Source of the DNA: Aedes albopictus
Taxonomy: Eukaryota > Arthropoda > Insecta > Diptera > Culicidae
NCBI RefSeq assembly: GCF_035046485.1
Contig: NC_085138.1
Coordinates: 88,461,228-88,525,227, forward strand
DNA length: 64,000 nucleotides
Direction: 5' to 3'
Shown: positions 10,829 to 22,594 of the stretch, piece by piece
Position numbering within the stretch: position 1 is the stretch's first letter
How the letters are laid out: each line of letters opens with the position of its first letter
The notes under the pieces: model-generated
Database searches by the model: none
What the model saw: only the letters and a program-made list of their open reading frames with translations
What the model was told of the DNA's origin: nothing
Translations under genes and position numbers: made by a program

Positions 10829-13005
10829 TTCTAGGTACTGCAGAAAATATTCTCGAACATTTTTAGAAATTAGAATTACGAAAGATATTAAAATAATTCC
10901 TGAGAATCTCTAGAGTTTCTCAGAAATTCCCAGTCATCTAAGATGTATTCTAGGAACTGCAGAAAATATTCTCAACCATTTTTAGAGAACAGAAGAATAA
11001 CGAAAAATATTAAAATAATTCCTGAGAATCCCTAGAGACTCTCAGAAATTCCCAGTTATCTGAGACGTATTCTAGGAACTGCAGAAAATATTCTCAACCA
11101 TTTTTAGAAAACAGAAGAATAACGAAAAATATTAAAATAATTCCTGAGAATCCCTAGAGACTCTCAGAAATTCCCAGTTATCTGAGACGTATTCTAGGAA
11201 CTACAGAAAATATTCTCAATCATTTTTAGAAATCAGACGAATAACGAAAAATATTAAAATAATTCCTGAGAATCCCTAGAGACTCTCAGAAATTCCCAGT
11301 CATCTGAGATGTATTCTAGGTACTGCAGAAAATATTCTCGAACATTTTTAGAAATTAGAATTACGAAAGATAATCAAATAATTCCTGAGAATCTCTAGAG
11401 TTTCTCAGAAATTCCCAGACATCTAAGATGTATTCTAGGAACTGCAGAAAATATTCTCAACCATTTTTAGAAAACAGAAGAATAACGAAAAATATTAAAA
11501 TAATTCCTGAGAATCCCTAGAGACTCTCAGAAATTCCCAGTTATCTGAGACGTATTCTAGGAACTACAGAAAATATTCTCAATCATTTTTAGAAATCAGA
11601 CGAATAACGAAAAATATTAAAATAATTCCTGAGAATCCCTAGCGACTCTCAGAAATTCCCAGTCATCTGAGATGTATTCTAGGTACTGCAGAAAATATTC
11701 TCGAACATTTTTAGAAATTAGAATTACGAAAGATATTAAAATAATTCCTGAGAATCTCTAGAGTTTCTCAGAAATTCCCAGTCATCTAAAATGTATTCTG
11801 GGAACTGCAGAAAATATTCTCAACCATTTTTAGAAAACAGAAGAATAACGAAAAATATTAAAATAATTCCTGAGAATCCCTAGAGACTCTCAGAAAATCC
11901 TAGTTATCTGAGACGTTTTCTAGGAACTGCAGAAAATATTCTCAATCATTTTTAGAAATCAGAAGAATAACGAAAAATATTAAAATAATTCTTGAGAATC
12001 CCTAGAGATTCTCAGAAATTTCCAGTCATCTGTGATGTATTCTAGGAACTACAGAAAATATTCTCAATCATTTTTAGAAATTAGAATTACGAAAAATATT
12101 AAAATAATTCCTGAGAATCTCTAGAGATTCTCAGAAATTCCCAGTCATCTGGAATTTATTCTATCAAGTATAGAAAATATTCTCAACAATTTGTAGAAGT
12201 GAATAGCTTTACGGAAAAATATTTAAATAATTCCTGAAAATTCCTAAAGATTCTCAGAAACTCCCAGTCATCTGGAATTTATTCTTACACGTATAGAAAA
12301 TATTCTCAACAATTTGTAGAAGTGAATAGCTTCACAAAATTTTTTTAAATAATTCCTGAAAATCCCTTAAGATTCTTAGAAATTCCCAGTCAACTGGTAT
12401 GTATTCTAGGAACTGCAGAAAATATTCTCAATCATTTTTAGAAACTAGAAGAATAATGGAAAATATTAAAATAATTCCTGAGAATCCCTAGAGATTCTAA
12501 GAAATTCCCAGTTATCTGAGATGTATTCCAGGAACTACAGAAAATATTCTCAATCATTTTTAGAAATTAGAATTACGAAAGATATTAGAATAATTCCTGA
12601 GAATCTCTAGAGATTCTCAGAAATTCCCAGTCATCTGAAATTTATTCTAACAAGTATAGAAAATATTCTCAACAATTTGTAGAAGTGAATAGCTTCACAG
12701 AAAAATATTAAAATAATTCCTGAAAATCCCTTAAGATTCTCAGAAATTCCCAGTCATCTGGAATTTATTCCAACAAGTATAGAAAATATTCTCAACAATT
12801 TGTAGAAGTGAACAGCTTCATTCTTCATCCCTAGAGACTCTCAGAAATTCCCAGTGATCTGGAAAGTATTCTAAAAACTATAGAAAATATACTCAATCAT
12901 TTATGTGAATCCGTATATTTAAATAATTCCTGAGAATCTCTGAGAAAATTTCGGAAATTCCCAGTCATCTGGGATGTACTCTTAAAACAATAGAAAATAT
13001 TCTTA
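10829..13005. repeat. 121-bp satellite, block 3
   Basis: About 18 monomers. Near 10829-11880 a three-monomer higher-order pattern recurs: a GGTACTGC/TCGAACATT variant, then AACCATT, then AATCATT with CAGACGAATAACG. This suggests local amplification of a multi-monomer block. The last monomers (from about 12830) drift towards the subtype seen to the right. Confidence 0.9.
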
Positions 13006-13243
13006 ACTAGCTGTCCCGGCAAACGTCGTACTGCCTGCCTACAACGTTTTTTGACATGTGGGTCGGTGGGAAAAAGCCCCGAAAATGAAGTTTCTTATTT
13101 CCCCGTTTCCATTACTTTCCCGGTCGAATTTTATAATTATTTTCCGTACAAACACGTCGGAGCCTTGCACAAATGCGATACTGAAAAAAATTTTTTACTA
13201 TTCGTGACATACAAACACCATTCTATGTTTATTTATATAGATT
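13006..13243. mobile_element. 238-bp insertion in satellite, CTAGCTGTCCCGG start
   Basis: A monomer is broken at TTCTTAA and resumes at ATTTATAGGAATC. The insert begins CTAGCTGTCCCGGCAAACG and ends TTATTTATATAGATT. It looks like the terminal fragment of an interspersed repeat. The 66-residue frame at 13051-13251 reads across the junction and is probably meaningless. Confidence 0.6.
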
Positions 13244-15056
13244 ATTTATAGGAATCAGTAATATATTTAAATAATTCTTGAGGATTCCTAAAGATTTTCA
13301 GAGATTTCCAGTGATCTGTAAAGTATTCCAAAAAGTATAGAAAATATTCTCAATCATTTATAGGAATCCGTAGCATCACCAAAAATATGAAAATAGCTCC
13401 TGAGAATCCCTAAAGATTATCAGAAAATTTCAGTGATCTGAAAAGTATTTTAAAATCGATAGAAAATATTCTCAATCATTTATAGGAATCAGTAATATAA
13501 CGGAATATATTTGAATAATTCCTGAGAATCCCTAAAGACTCTCAGATATTCCCAGTGATTTGGGAAGTATTCTGAAAACATTAGAAAATATTCTCAATCA
13601 TTTATAGGAATCCGTAGCATCACCAAATATATTGGAACAATTCCTGAGAATCCCTAAAGATTATCGGAGATTATCAGTGATTTGGAAAGTATTTCAAAAA
13701 CTATAGAAATTATTCTCAATCATTTACAGGAATCCGTAGCATCACCAAAAATATGAAGATAGCTCCTGAGAATCCCTAAAGATTATCAGAAAATTTCAGT
13801 GATCTGAAAAGTATTTTAAAACCTATAGAAAATATTCTCAATCATTTATAGGAATCAGTAATAACACGGAATTTATTTAAATAATTTCTGAGAATCCCTA
13901 AAGATTCTCAGATATTCCCAGTGATTTGGGATGTATTCTGAAAACAATAGAAAATATTCTCAACCATTTATAGGAATCCGTAGCATCACCAAAAATATGA
14001 AGATTGCTCCTGAGAATCCCTAAAGATTATCAGAAAATTTCAGTGATCTGAAAAGTATTTTAAAACCTATAGAAAATATTCTCAACCATTTATAGGAATC
14101 CGTAGCATCACTAAATATATTGGAATATTTCCTGAGAATCACTAAAGATTATCAGAAATTATCAGTGAGCTGGAATGTATTCTAAAAACTATAGAAATTA
14201 TTCTTAATCGTTCATAGGAATCCGTAGCATCATTAAATATATTGAAATAATTCCTGTGAATCCCTAAAGATCAGAAATTTCCAATGATTTGGAAAGTATT
14301 CTAAAAACTGTAGAAATTATTCTCAATCATTTACAGGAATCCGTAGCATCACTAAAAATATGAAAATAGCTCCTGAGAATCCCTAAAGATTCTTAGAAAT
14401 TACAAGTGTTTTGGGATGTTTTCTGAAAACTATAGAAAATATTCTCGATGATTTATAGGAATCCGTAGCATAACAGAATATATTTAAATAATTCCTGAGA
14501 ATCCCTTAAGATTCTAAGAAATTTCCAGTGATCTGAAAAGTATTCTAAAAACTATAGAAAATATTCTCAATCATTTATAGGAATCCGTAGCATAACAGAA
14601 TATGTATGTATATTTAAATAATTTCTGAGAATCTCTTAAGATTCTCAAAAATTCCCAGTTATGTGGGATGTATTTTTAAAACTATAAAATAATCTCAATT
14701 ATTTATAGTAATCGGTAATATCACGGAATATATTTGAATAACTCCTGAGAATCCCTCAAGATTCTCAGAAATTTTCAGTAATGTGGAAAATATTTAAAAA
14801 AGTATAGAAAAAATTCTCCATCATTTATAAGGAATCCGTAGAATCAGTAAATATATTTAAATAATTTCTGAGAGTCCCTACAGATTCTCAGAAATTTCCA
14901 GTGATCTGCAAAGTATTTTAAAACTTTATAGGAATCAGTAATACATTTAAATAATTCTTGAGAATTCCTTAAGATTCCCAGTAATCTGGAAAGTATTCTA
15001 AAACCTATAGAAAAAATTATCAATCATTTATAGGAATCAGTAGCATCACTAAATAG
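13244..15056. repeat. Diverged satellite, block 4
   Basis: Monomers of about 120 bp related to the left blocks but clearly a different subfamily: CCTAAAGATTATCAG, TTCAGTGATCTG, AAAGTATTTTAAAA, TTTATAGGAATCCGTAGCATCAC. Divergence between units is higher than in blocks 1-3, so this part is older or less homogenised. Confidence 0.88.
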
Positions 15057-15247
15057 GGGAAATTGCCTATTCTCGGCCGTTTTGTTCTCTTCGTCTTAGG
15101 GGGTTTTTTGAAGCATATTGAACTCAGAGTTGGTCTCAAATCCTTCCCAACTAAGTTAAACTATATTGCCAAGTTTCAGGCAATTTGGCTGACAAAAACC
15201 CCCCATGACGAAGAGAACAAACCTGCCGATAATACCCATTGTCACCC
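15057..15247. mobile_element. 191-bp MITE, TA target
   Basis: TA flanks both ends (15055-15056 and 15248-15249), and removal restores the monomer CACTAAATATATGAAAATAA. Terminal inverted repeats of about 40 bp share TTTGTTCTCTTCGTC at their inner ends. The 63-residue frame at 15063-15254 is not a gene. A related half-copy lies inside the 2.2-kb element near 10568-10740. Confidence 0.88.
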
Positions 15248-16060
15248 TATATGAAAATAATTCCTAAGAATCCCTAAAGATTATCAGAAATTTTCAGATA
15301 TTGATTTGGGATATATTCTGAAAACTATAGAAAATATTCTCAATCTTTTATGTGAATCGGTAGCATCACTAAATATATTAAAATAATTCCTGAGAATCCC
15401 TAAAGATTATCAGAAATTTCCAGTGATTTGGAAAGTATTCTAAAAACTATAGAAATTATTCTCAATCATTTATGTGAATCCGTAGCATCACTAAAAATAC
15501 GAAAATAGCTCCTGAGAATCCCTAAAGATTCTCAGAAATTCCCAGTAATTTGGGATGTATTCTAAAAACTATAGAAAATATTTTCAATGGTTTATGGGAA
15601 TCCGTTGCATCACTAAATATATTGAAATAATTCCTGAGACATTCTCAAAAACGTTGAGTGATCTGAAAAATTCTTTAAAAAGTATAGAAATGATTCTCAA
15701 TCTTTTATAGGAATTCGTAGCATCAGTAAATAATATATTTAAATAATTCCTGAGAATCCCCCAAGATTGTCAGAAATTTTCAGTAATCTGGAAAATATTC
15801 TAAAAAGTATAGAAAAAAATCTCAATCCTTTATTAGGAATCCGTAGCATCAGTAATAATATTAAATTAATTCCTGAGAATCCTTAAAAATTATCAGAAAT
15901 TATAGGATTCCGTAGCATCATGGAATATATTTAAATAATTCGTGAGAATCTCTAAAGACTCAGAAATTTCCAGACATCTGGGATGTATTCTAAAAACTAT
16001 AGAAAATATTCTTAATCATTTATAGGAATCCGAATTACCTGTGATACATCCCAAATGTTT
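15248..16060. repeat. Diverged satellite, block 5
   Basis: Continuation of block 4 with growing divergence. Monomers become unrecognisable after about 16060. Confidence 0.85.
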
Positions 16061-16489
16061 TAAATGATTTTTGAAAATTCGCAAAGATTATCAAAAATTC
16101 CTTGGATACATTCTAAATTTGACACGCATGCTACAATAATGGTGAAGTTCCGTTAACAAATAGTAATAATATTAATAACATTCTAAATGTTATTAAAAAT
16201 GTCCTCTATCATTCTTAGAAGTCAGTACCTTCTCGTAAAATATTGAGATGTTTTTTTGTAAATCCTCAATCATTTATCGAAAGCAGTTGATGTTAATAAT
16301 GATGGCTATAACGTGGCAATTGCCACGGGAGTTCCTATACATATCAACTAGTAGTATCAACAGAAATACCAGTCCGGTAGCAATCCGGTAAAGGGCATTA
16401 AGTTTAAGGACACATCCATGGAATTGTACACGATAGCCGTAAAACTCATTGATTCAAAGTACACTTTCGAAAACTTGGCATACCTATAT
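16061..16489. other. AT-rich non-coding stretch
   Basis: No gene is supported. A short palindrome GTGGCAATTGCCAC lies near 16314 and TTAATAACATTC-type AT-rich sequence surrounds 16160-16200. The right part may be a decayed SINE neighbour. Confidence 0.4.
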
Positions 16490-16709
16490 AGGTAGCCTTG
16501 TCGGATATTCAGCAAAACGATGCTGCGGGTGACGGATTTGATTATCGGACGGTCCAGGATCTTTTCGTTACGGAATATCCTTGACTTCCTTTAGCACCAT
16601 CATATAATAATACCTGCCACACGACCTACAGAAGGAACATGGTCATTGGCAAAACAGCAGAGAAGCTGGCTCTGTTCCAGTTGGGATGTAACGCCAAGAA
16701 GAAGAACTT
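16490..16709 (+). mobile_element. tRNA-derived SINE, diverged copy
   Basis: The body shares GGGTGACGGATTTGATT (B-box region), TCTTTTCGTTACGGAA, CATGGTCATTGGC and the 3' end CAGTTGGGATGTAACGCC followed by AAGAAGAAG with the copies at 16885 and 30234. These features indicate a pol III-derived retroposon. Confidence 0.75.
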
Positions 16710-16884
16710 CTTCAAAATAAAAGGGGGGACCGTACATGAGTACTATCTATTGGTACCATTAGCTATCGCCTTATGTTGATATCTCTCCCCTGGAAGATTG
16801 GGTTCAGGCTAGTACTATAAACTATCCGTTGGACTCAATCTCCTGGAAGGGGAGGGGTGGCCAACTAAATTTGCTGTTGGGATC
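16710..16884. other. Short spacer between SINE copies
   Basis: It contains GGTACCATTAGC and no gene signal. The SINE to the right may begin inside it. Confidence 0.3.
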
Positions 16885-17129
16885 ATATGGTCGATGCGGG
16901 TGTTCAGCGAGACCATGCTGAGGGTGACGGATTTGATTCCCGTTCGATCTAGGAACTTTTCGTAAAGGAAATTTCATTGACTTCCTTGGGCAGAATATCG
17001 TCGTGCCTGGCACACGATATACACATGCAAAAATGTGGTCATTGGCAGAGGGAGCTTTGCATGCTCATAGAACATAGAAGCTGAGAAGCAGGCATTGTCC
17101 CAGTTGGGACGTTACGCCAAGAAGAAGAA
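16885..17129 (+). mobile_element. tRNA-derived SINE, same family
   Basis: It has GGGTGACGGATTTGATTCCCG (B box within), a body with CTTTTCGTAAAGGAAATTTC and a 3' end CAGTTGGGACGTTACGCC plus an AAGAAGAAG tail. It is in the same orientation as the copy at 16490, about 400 bp downstream. Confidence 0.85.
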
Positions 17130-17361
17130 TGATAACAATTTGCTTAAAAAATAATTAAACATGAAACAGCTGTTTTCTCAGCTTCTCCAAAAACTTACCA
17201 AAACCCAATCGAACAATAACTTGATTCGATCGATCCGCAGCCGGACTCGACCGCTGAGATCAAACTTCTGGAGCAGCAAGTATCGACTGATGGTGGTGTG
17301 CTGCCAAAAGTATTATCATTGATAAAGGAATAGCGGACATAATGGCATCAGGATCATCCTC

Positions 17362-17924
17362 TTATGGAGCGGGTTCGACAGGATCCGGTGGTTTCGAAGA
17401 AGGGGTACTTTGCTCCTCCAGATACTGTTTATCCTGCAGTCCGTACGCATATCGACGTATCCCCTGGCGGAACAGTATCCTTTTTCGTTTGGCTGCCTCG
17501 TTGACCGTATGAATCCGTCGAATGCACTCCGAATAGTCATAGATTGTCGTCGTTTTGCAAGATGCCCTTCTTTCTCGTCATCCAGACCTTCATCATCGTC
17601 CAAGATTCAGTGCTGTGTAGGTTTCCAGCGAGATGCAGGATATTTTTGCTAGCGGGTCAAATCAATAGCTACTCACTGACTTCCGGAAAATGTAAAAGAT
17701 GAACAGCTTACCTTTTCGAATCGGAAATCGTATTCTGCTTATCCACCGGTTTATAAATCGCATCGCACTGTATAGCAGCCGAGATAGCAGCACAACTTGC
17801 CGGCAAACAAAGTCCAGCTAGAAAAACAACAACATAATATTTATCATTATAAACTATAGTTATCACACCCACAGCGCCACAGCTTAATTATAGTGAGAAT
17901 ATTTACCTCAAAGCCGAATTTCAT
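17362..17924 (-). pseudogene. Possible decayed minus-strand gene with exon-like pieces
   Basis: On the minus strand, an ATG-containing piece (17907-17924) is followed by a GTAAAT donor. A 106-bp exon-like piece (17712-17817) is bounded by TTTTTCTAG and GTAAGCTG. A third piece runs from 17648 to a stop near 17362, preceded by a short intron-like gap ending CCCGCTAG. The middle piece reads GLCLPASCAAIS in one frame, a cysteine pattern that recalls NRF-type extracellular domains. The last piece is protein-like (IYDYSECIRRIH) but needs at least one frame change, and the phases of the three pieces do not match. I infer a broken gene or chance; family uncertain. Confidence 0.3.
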
Positions 17925-18354
17925 TGGTTCCACACCAGAATTTTATTAAAATTATGTAATTTTTACACTTAAAACTAGAAAACTATCTGCAACAAGCGAG
18001 TCAACAACCATGCGGCTCTTAAGAAAAAAAAAATGAAGTTTCTCTCGCTTGTGTCGCTGATGGACGTCGAGGCGAAAACAAACGTCAATATCCTAGCCAA
18101 GTTGAACACCAGGTGAAAGTCCATGGTAAAAAAAAACGGAGGTGTCTAGACTAGGTAGACTTGAACTCGACAAGTAGAAATCAGTCTGAGCGGGAAGTAT
18201 CCCTGCGAAGTGGCTTGTAGTTTTGTATGGTAACAAAAAATATGTAACCTATCGGACCGGATCAGTTAACAATGTACTTAAAGGCAGAATTTCAAGTTGT
18301 GTCCTTCATGAAAGTGAACTATTTTTGTTTATTTTGTATTTTGTATCCTACAGT
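17925..18354. other. Non-coding stretch
   Basis: No gene is supported. It contains an A-rich run near 18026 and 18128 and no recognisable repeat unit. Confidence 0.35.
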
Positions 18355-18812
18355 AACATAGGAGAAGGTGGTATAATACGCACCCCCTAAGCAAACGTGG
18401 TCAAATAACGAATATTAAGAGGATTTTTAGATGTCTTGCGCACCTTTAGGTAGGACAAAAGGACCTCTGGCATTTTCCGCTTTGAATTCTTATGAAATAC
18501 CATGGGGCTCCATCTAGCTATTTACCGCTGCAATGGAAGGTGAAGGAGGCGGATGGTAGTTAATGGTTTGGTTCCATAGAGTCTGCGTTCAATTGCTTAA
18601 ATTTCGTGCGTTTTAACTTAGAAAATCTTTCCAAATGTGGAAAATCATCGTTTTCCACGCTTTTCATTCGAATGTTTGTGTCATTTTTGGGCTTGACCGT
18701 CTCAATTTTGCGTCTAGTTTGCTTGCATCTAAAAAAACTTCAATTATATAATGACAGAACGTGAAGGCGTTTTGCCTCAGGGGTGCGTATTACCCCTGGT
18801 TACCCTAATTTG
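18355..18812. mobile_element. Candidate TIR element with TACGCACCCC ends
   Basis: ATAATACGCACCCCCTAAGCAA on the left (near 18372) matches, in inverted orientation, GCCTCAGGGGTGCGTATTACC on the right (near 18774). Outer sequence pairs loosely (ACATAGGAGAAGG against AGGGTAACCAGG). The size of about 460 bp and lack of coding suggest a MITE. The exact ends and target duplication are not resolved. Confidence 0.5.
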
Positions 18813-18815
18813 TAA

Positions 18816-18990
18816 CGGGCTTGGTTGCCTTAGGATGATCTGATTTGCAAGTAGAAGTTCATGGGCTTGATAGCTGGCCTGCCCCTTTCTTTTTACTGGG
18901 TACCTTTCTGTATATTTTCTCCATTTTCTCTACACATACAACTCACACAAGCCCTCACCTATATAAGAAAAACGCAAAGCTTCACGGCAT
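18816..18990 (+). mobile_element. Degenerate SINE relic
   Basis: CGGGCTTGGTTGCCTTAGG, then GGCCTGCCCC and a pyrimidine-rich body ending ACATACAACTCACACAAG, parallel the better preserved SINE that starts at 19040. The tRNA-like promoter boxes are eroded. Confidence 0.5.
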
Positions 18991-19010
18991 GAATTAGTTT
19001 GTTTTTGACT

Positions 19011-19039
19011 CCCAGAAGCTTTGGTCCCAATTTGAGAGA
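19011..19039 (+). repeat. 29-bp direct repeat, left copy
   Basis: CCCAGAAGCTTTGG followed by TCCCAATTTGAGAGA is repeated exactly at 23006-23034. The left copy ends precisely where the SINE begins, as a target duplication would, but the right copy lies 4.0 kb away. Confidence 0.9.
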
Positions 19040-19274
19040 CGGGCTTGGTGGTCTAGTGGCTACCGCTTCTGATTTATATGCAGAAGGTCCTGGGTTCAAT
19101 CCCTGGCCCGTCCCTTTCCTCCTACTTTGTATCTTTCTATATACTTTCTCTCTGCTTCTATATATACAACTCATGTATATAAACATGTTCATAGCCGTCG
19201 CTAGAACAGAAACGGGTTGAAAAAGCCGTTTCCCTTCCTTCCAAACTTTCACAGCACAGTGTCACAATCCTATT
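19040..19274 (+). mobile_element. tRNA-derived SINE
   Basis: The head folds like a tRNA: CGGGC at the start pairs with GCCCG near 19108, GGTCTAGTGGCTACCG fits an A box and GGGTTCAATCCC a B box. A pyrimidine-rich body follows (TTTCTATATACTTTCTC). It is truncated or interrupted on the right by the 3.3-kb repeat that starts at 19275. It is not a functional tRNA, because the arms are mispaired and no terminator follows. Confidence 0.75.
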
Positions 19275-20880
19275 AGAAAAAACCCAGATTAATACACCTA
19301 GTGGTGATAGTGCCTTTCTCGTCGAATATGAGCTCATGAACTTTCCGTCGACGTTAGCCAAAATGTTCCTGAATCCGGAAAACACTTTATATAGAAAAGC
19401 AACAATTTTAATACAGCCATCATCGATTTGGGAAACTTATTGATGGTACATATTCCGATGTAAAGTTCAACATCAATACAGAGTTGACAAATATCATACC
19501 TCTCAGTTGACTACTAGTCGTGCATTAGGGTCATTATGACTCCATTTCATGCACTACGGCAGCGGGGTGCATGAAGAAGCTTAACTTTATTCACAATAAC
19601 AGATCACTTTGTGATCTTCGCCAATGTTAATTTAGCACACTTTAGGCTATTTTTTTACCATTGGTAACACGATTCATGTAAAATTTGACCTTCTTACGAG
19701 AAAAATGCATAAAATATAAATTTTCTATTCAAATTTCAATCGCAATGAGAAGAGTGGCTCAACCAGCCGCACCCAAATTGTGAGCAGTAATTTTAGAAAA
19801 AAAGGAGATTTAAGATTGAAATATTGAAAACTGTATAAGGTGTTGATGCGATTAAATTATATTTTTTCCATAAAACGTTGATCCATCCTACTATTCATTT
19901 TCACCGCTGGAACCAGAAATGGTGTGATTTGAAGGGATCGCTTTGGTCACGACTTTATTCTTTTGCATATATGAAGACTTTGGCCATTTCTTCACTTATA
20001 ATCTTACCCAACGTTTACAGGCTATCAAAAAAGCCACGATTTGATATATCGCTTTGACATTTATTTTGTTCACTTCTATAATTCCGCTATTTGATGTACA
20101 GCTTGCATGGGTTTTGTTAAATTTTGCGTTTGACCACTCCCGGTGGGACACCTGGAATCGATTCCGGTTGTATCAAATATGGTCTGAGACTATGTTCTTG
20201 TCAATTGTTCATCGGGTTACCTAAGAAGCTAAAAATTAATGTAATTTGAGGCTATTTTCTTGCTAACCGTACAGCAAATTTTTGAAAAACCCACGATTTT
20301 ATGTATCGCATGCATGATTTTGGTTTACTTCTATTAAATCGCTTCCGATGGAACACCCGCAACCCATTCCGAAATATTATTACAAGTTCTAGATGTGGCC
20401 TGAGATAATTTTCTTGTTGACCGTGTATCAGATTATCAAAAACGCCGCTATGGTTTAGTTCCCTTCTATATTTTAGCACTTCCGGTGGGTTACTCGTCTC
20501 GTCACCAGTTTTGGAATACTACTGGTTCTCCCAAATATGGTCTGAGATTGTTTGTTGGCTGACCGTTTATCATGTTACTGAATAAGTCATTGATATGTCA
20601 CATATATTGGTTCTCTTTTACATTCGACCATTTCTGGTGGGACACCCGGAATCGGCCCCGTAACGTCTATTTTCTTGCAACTGTTCATCATGTTACCTAA
20701 AAAGCCGTGATTTGAGGTATCGCATGCATCGGTTTGGTTTCACTTCCGGCTCGAAACCGGTTGCGGAACACTACTGATAGTCCCTTAAGTAGTCTGAGTC
20801 TATTTGCTTGAAAACGTTTATTAGATTATCAAAAATGCCGCGCTTTGCTGTGTCGCATGCATGGGTTTGGTACAATTTTA

Positions 20881-21447
20881 CACGGTAAAAAATCTGCACG
20901 CTCGATGTAAGGGAAAAATCCATTAACTATTCAACATCCCAATCAACATGATCAGCAATGTTTTTCCTTTGAAATCACAATGCTGTCAGTGTCGATTCCA
21001 GAACCAAAACAAACCCACCGGAGAAATTAACTGAAAATCACTTCGATTTGCACTACTGTATAAAGCAGTACGATCCAAAGTGAAAAGCTATTGGTTTGGT
21101 AATGACTGTTTTGGACATGAAAGTAAATATAGATGACAGGTGATAGAAAGTGTTTCGCTTCGATACGCACCTCTCTAACAGATGTGAAGTAGTGTAGTGG
21201 GAAAACAGATGATCGTGAATCTCAAGGTCCTGGTATCGAATCTTGGGTGTGGTGAACACTTTTTTTTTTAATTCTAGTTTTGAATTCAAAACATTGTCAA
21301 CTACGAATTGAAGTGAATTTCCATTTAAATTGAAGAGGCATTGAATGTTCATTTTCGAATGATATTCGATTGATAACAAACTGATTAGACAGTAGTGCGA
21401 ATTCAAGTGCCAATCAGTTTATATCAGAGTGTAGATTTTTTACCGTG
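20881..21447. mobile_element. 567-bp MITE nested in copy A
   Basis: TA flanks both ends (20879-20880, 21448-21449). The TIRs are 19 bp, CACGGTAAAAAATCTGCAC, with one mismatch (CACGGTAAAAAATCTACAC at the right end read inward). Excision restores the surrounding subrepeat text TTTTATATTT. The 117-residue frame at 21053-21406 is probably spurious. A tRNA-like piece (TAGTGTAGTGG, then GGTATCGAATCTTGG) lies at about 21190-21262. The same insertion is present in copy B at 28335-28901. Confidence 0.9.
21190..21262 (+). other. tRNA-like segment inside MITE
   Basis: TAGTGTAGTGG resembles an A box and GGTATCGAATCTTGG a degenerate B box at tRNA spacing, followed by a T-run at 21262-21271 that could end pol III transcription. 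It is repeated identically in the second copy near 28644-28716. Confidence 0.45.
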
Positions 21448-22594
21448 TATATTTAGCCGCTTTCGGAGGGAAACTCGGAACTAATTTCGGAACTACTGAC
21501 AGTCCATAATGTGGTCTTAGCATACTTCCTAGATAACCAGTCATTAAATTGTCGGAAAAGCCTTGATTTGATGTGCCGCATGCAAAAGTTTTGTCAAATT
21601 TTATATACGGCCACTTCCGGTGGAGCTCCTAGAACCTGTTCCGCAACACTACCGCTTCAGATATGGTCTGCGACTGTTTTCCTGCTAACAGTCCATCAGG
21701 TTATCGAAATTGCCGCAGGTTGATGTGTCGCATGCATGGGTTTGGATCACTTTTATATTTGACCACATCCAGCGGGACATCCGGAACCGGTTCCGAAACA
21801 CTACCGGTTTAGATAAGGTCTGAGTCTTTTTTTATGCCAACCTTTCATTGGATTATCAAAAAAGTCGCGCTTTAATATGTCGCATGCATAGATTTGATTC
21901 ACTTTTATATTTGGCCACTTCCGGCGGGATATCCGGAACCGGTTCCGGAACACAACCGGTTCTGATATGGTCTGAGGCTGTTTTCTTGCTAACTGTTCAT
22001 CAGGTTATCAAAATTGCCGCAGGTTGATGTGTCGCATGCATGGGTTTGGATCACATTTATATTTGACCACTTCCAGCGGGACATCCGGAACCGGTTCCGG
22101 AACATAACCGGTTCAGATAGGGTCTGAGACTGTTTTCTTGATAACTGTTCATCAAGTTATCCAAAATGCCACAGTTTGATGTGTCGCATGTATGTGTTTG
22201 CTACATTTTTATGTATGGCCCCTTCCCCCCCCCTACTGGTCCGGAACACCTAAATGTCCATAACTCCGGAACGGCTGGACCGATCCGAACCATTTTCAAT
22301 AGGAAACAATGGGACCAGATTCCGCGTCGAATGAACCATCGGTCATTAAAATCGGTTGAGGTTTACTGCCAAAAAGTGATGTGAGTTTTTTTTGTACACA
22401 TACACACACACATACACACACACATACACACACACATACACACACACATACATACACACAGACATCACCTCAATTCGTCGAGCTGAGTCGATTGGTATAT
22501 GTGACTCGACTCTCCGGGCCTTCTATCAAAAAGTCATTTTTGTAGTGAACATATAGCCTTTCCAGTACACTTAGTGTACGAGAAAGGCAAAACG

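Larger units (their letters stand above)
19275..22594 (+). mobile_element. 3.3-kb non-autonomous repeat, copy A
   Basis: It is nearly base-identical to 26729-30048 (constant offset 7454; T to C at 20651 is one difference seen), while the flanks differ completely. It begins GAAAAAACCCAGATTAATAC and ends GTACGAGAAAGGCAAAACG. Both ends carry a small hairpin (CACCTAGTGGTG; GTACACTTAGTGTAC) and the motif GCCTTTCTCGT, in opposite orientation. The interior from about 20000 to 22210 is a degenerate array of about 152 bp per unit with GTCGCATGCATGG, CCACTTCCGG and the palindrome CCGGAACCGGTTCCGG. A CACACATA microsatellite lies at 22399-22460. No transposase is visible, so the element must be mobilised in trans. 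Confidence 0.88.

Noticed and set aside
19045..19115. Functional tRNA gene
   Set aside because: A and B boxes are present but stems mispair and a SINE body follows instead of a terminator.
19275..22594. Segmental duplication instead of a mobile repeat
   Set aside because: Ends are sharp and identical in both copies while flanks are unrelated, and a relic end of the same family occurs at 57250; however, assembly duplication was not excluded.
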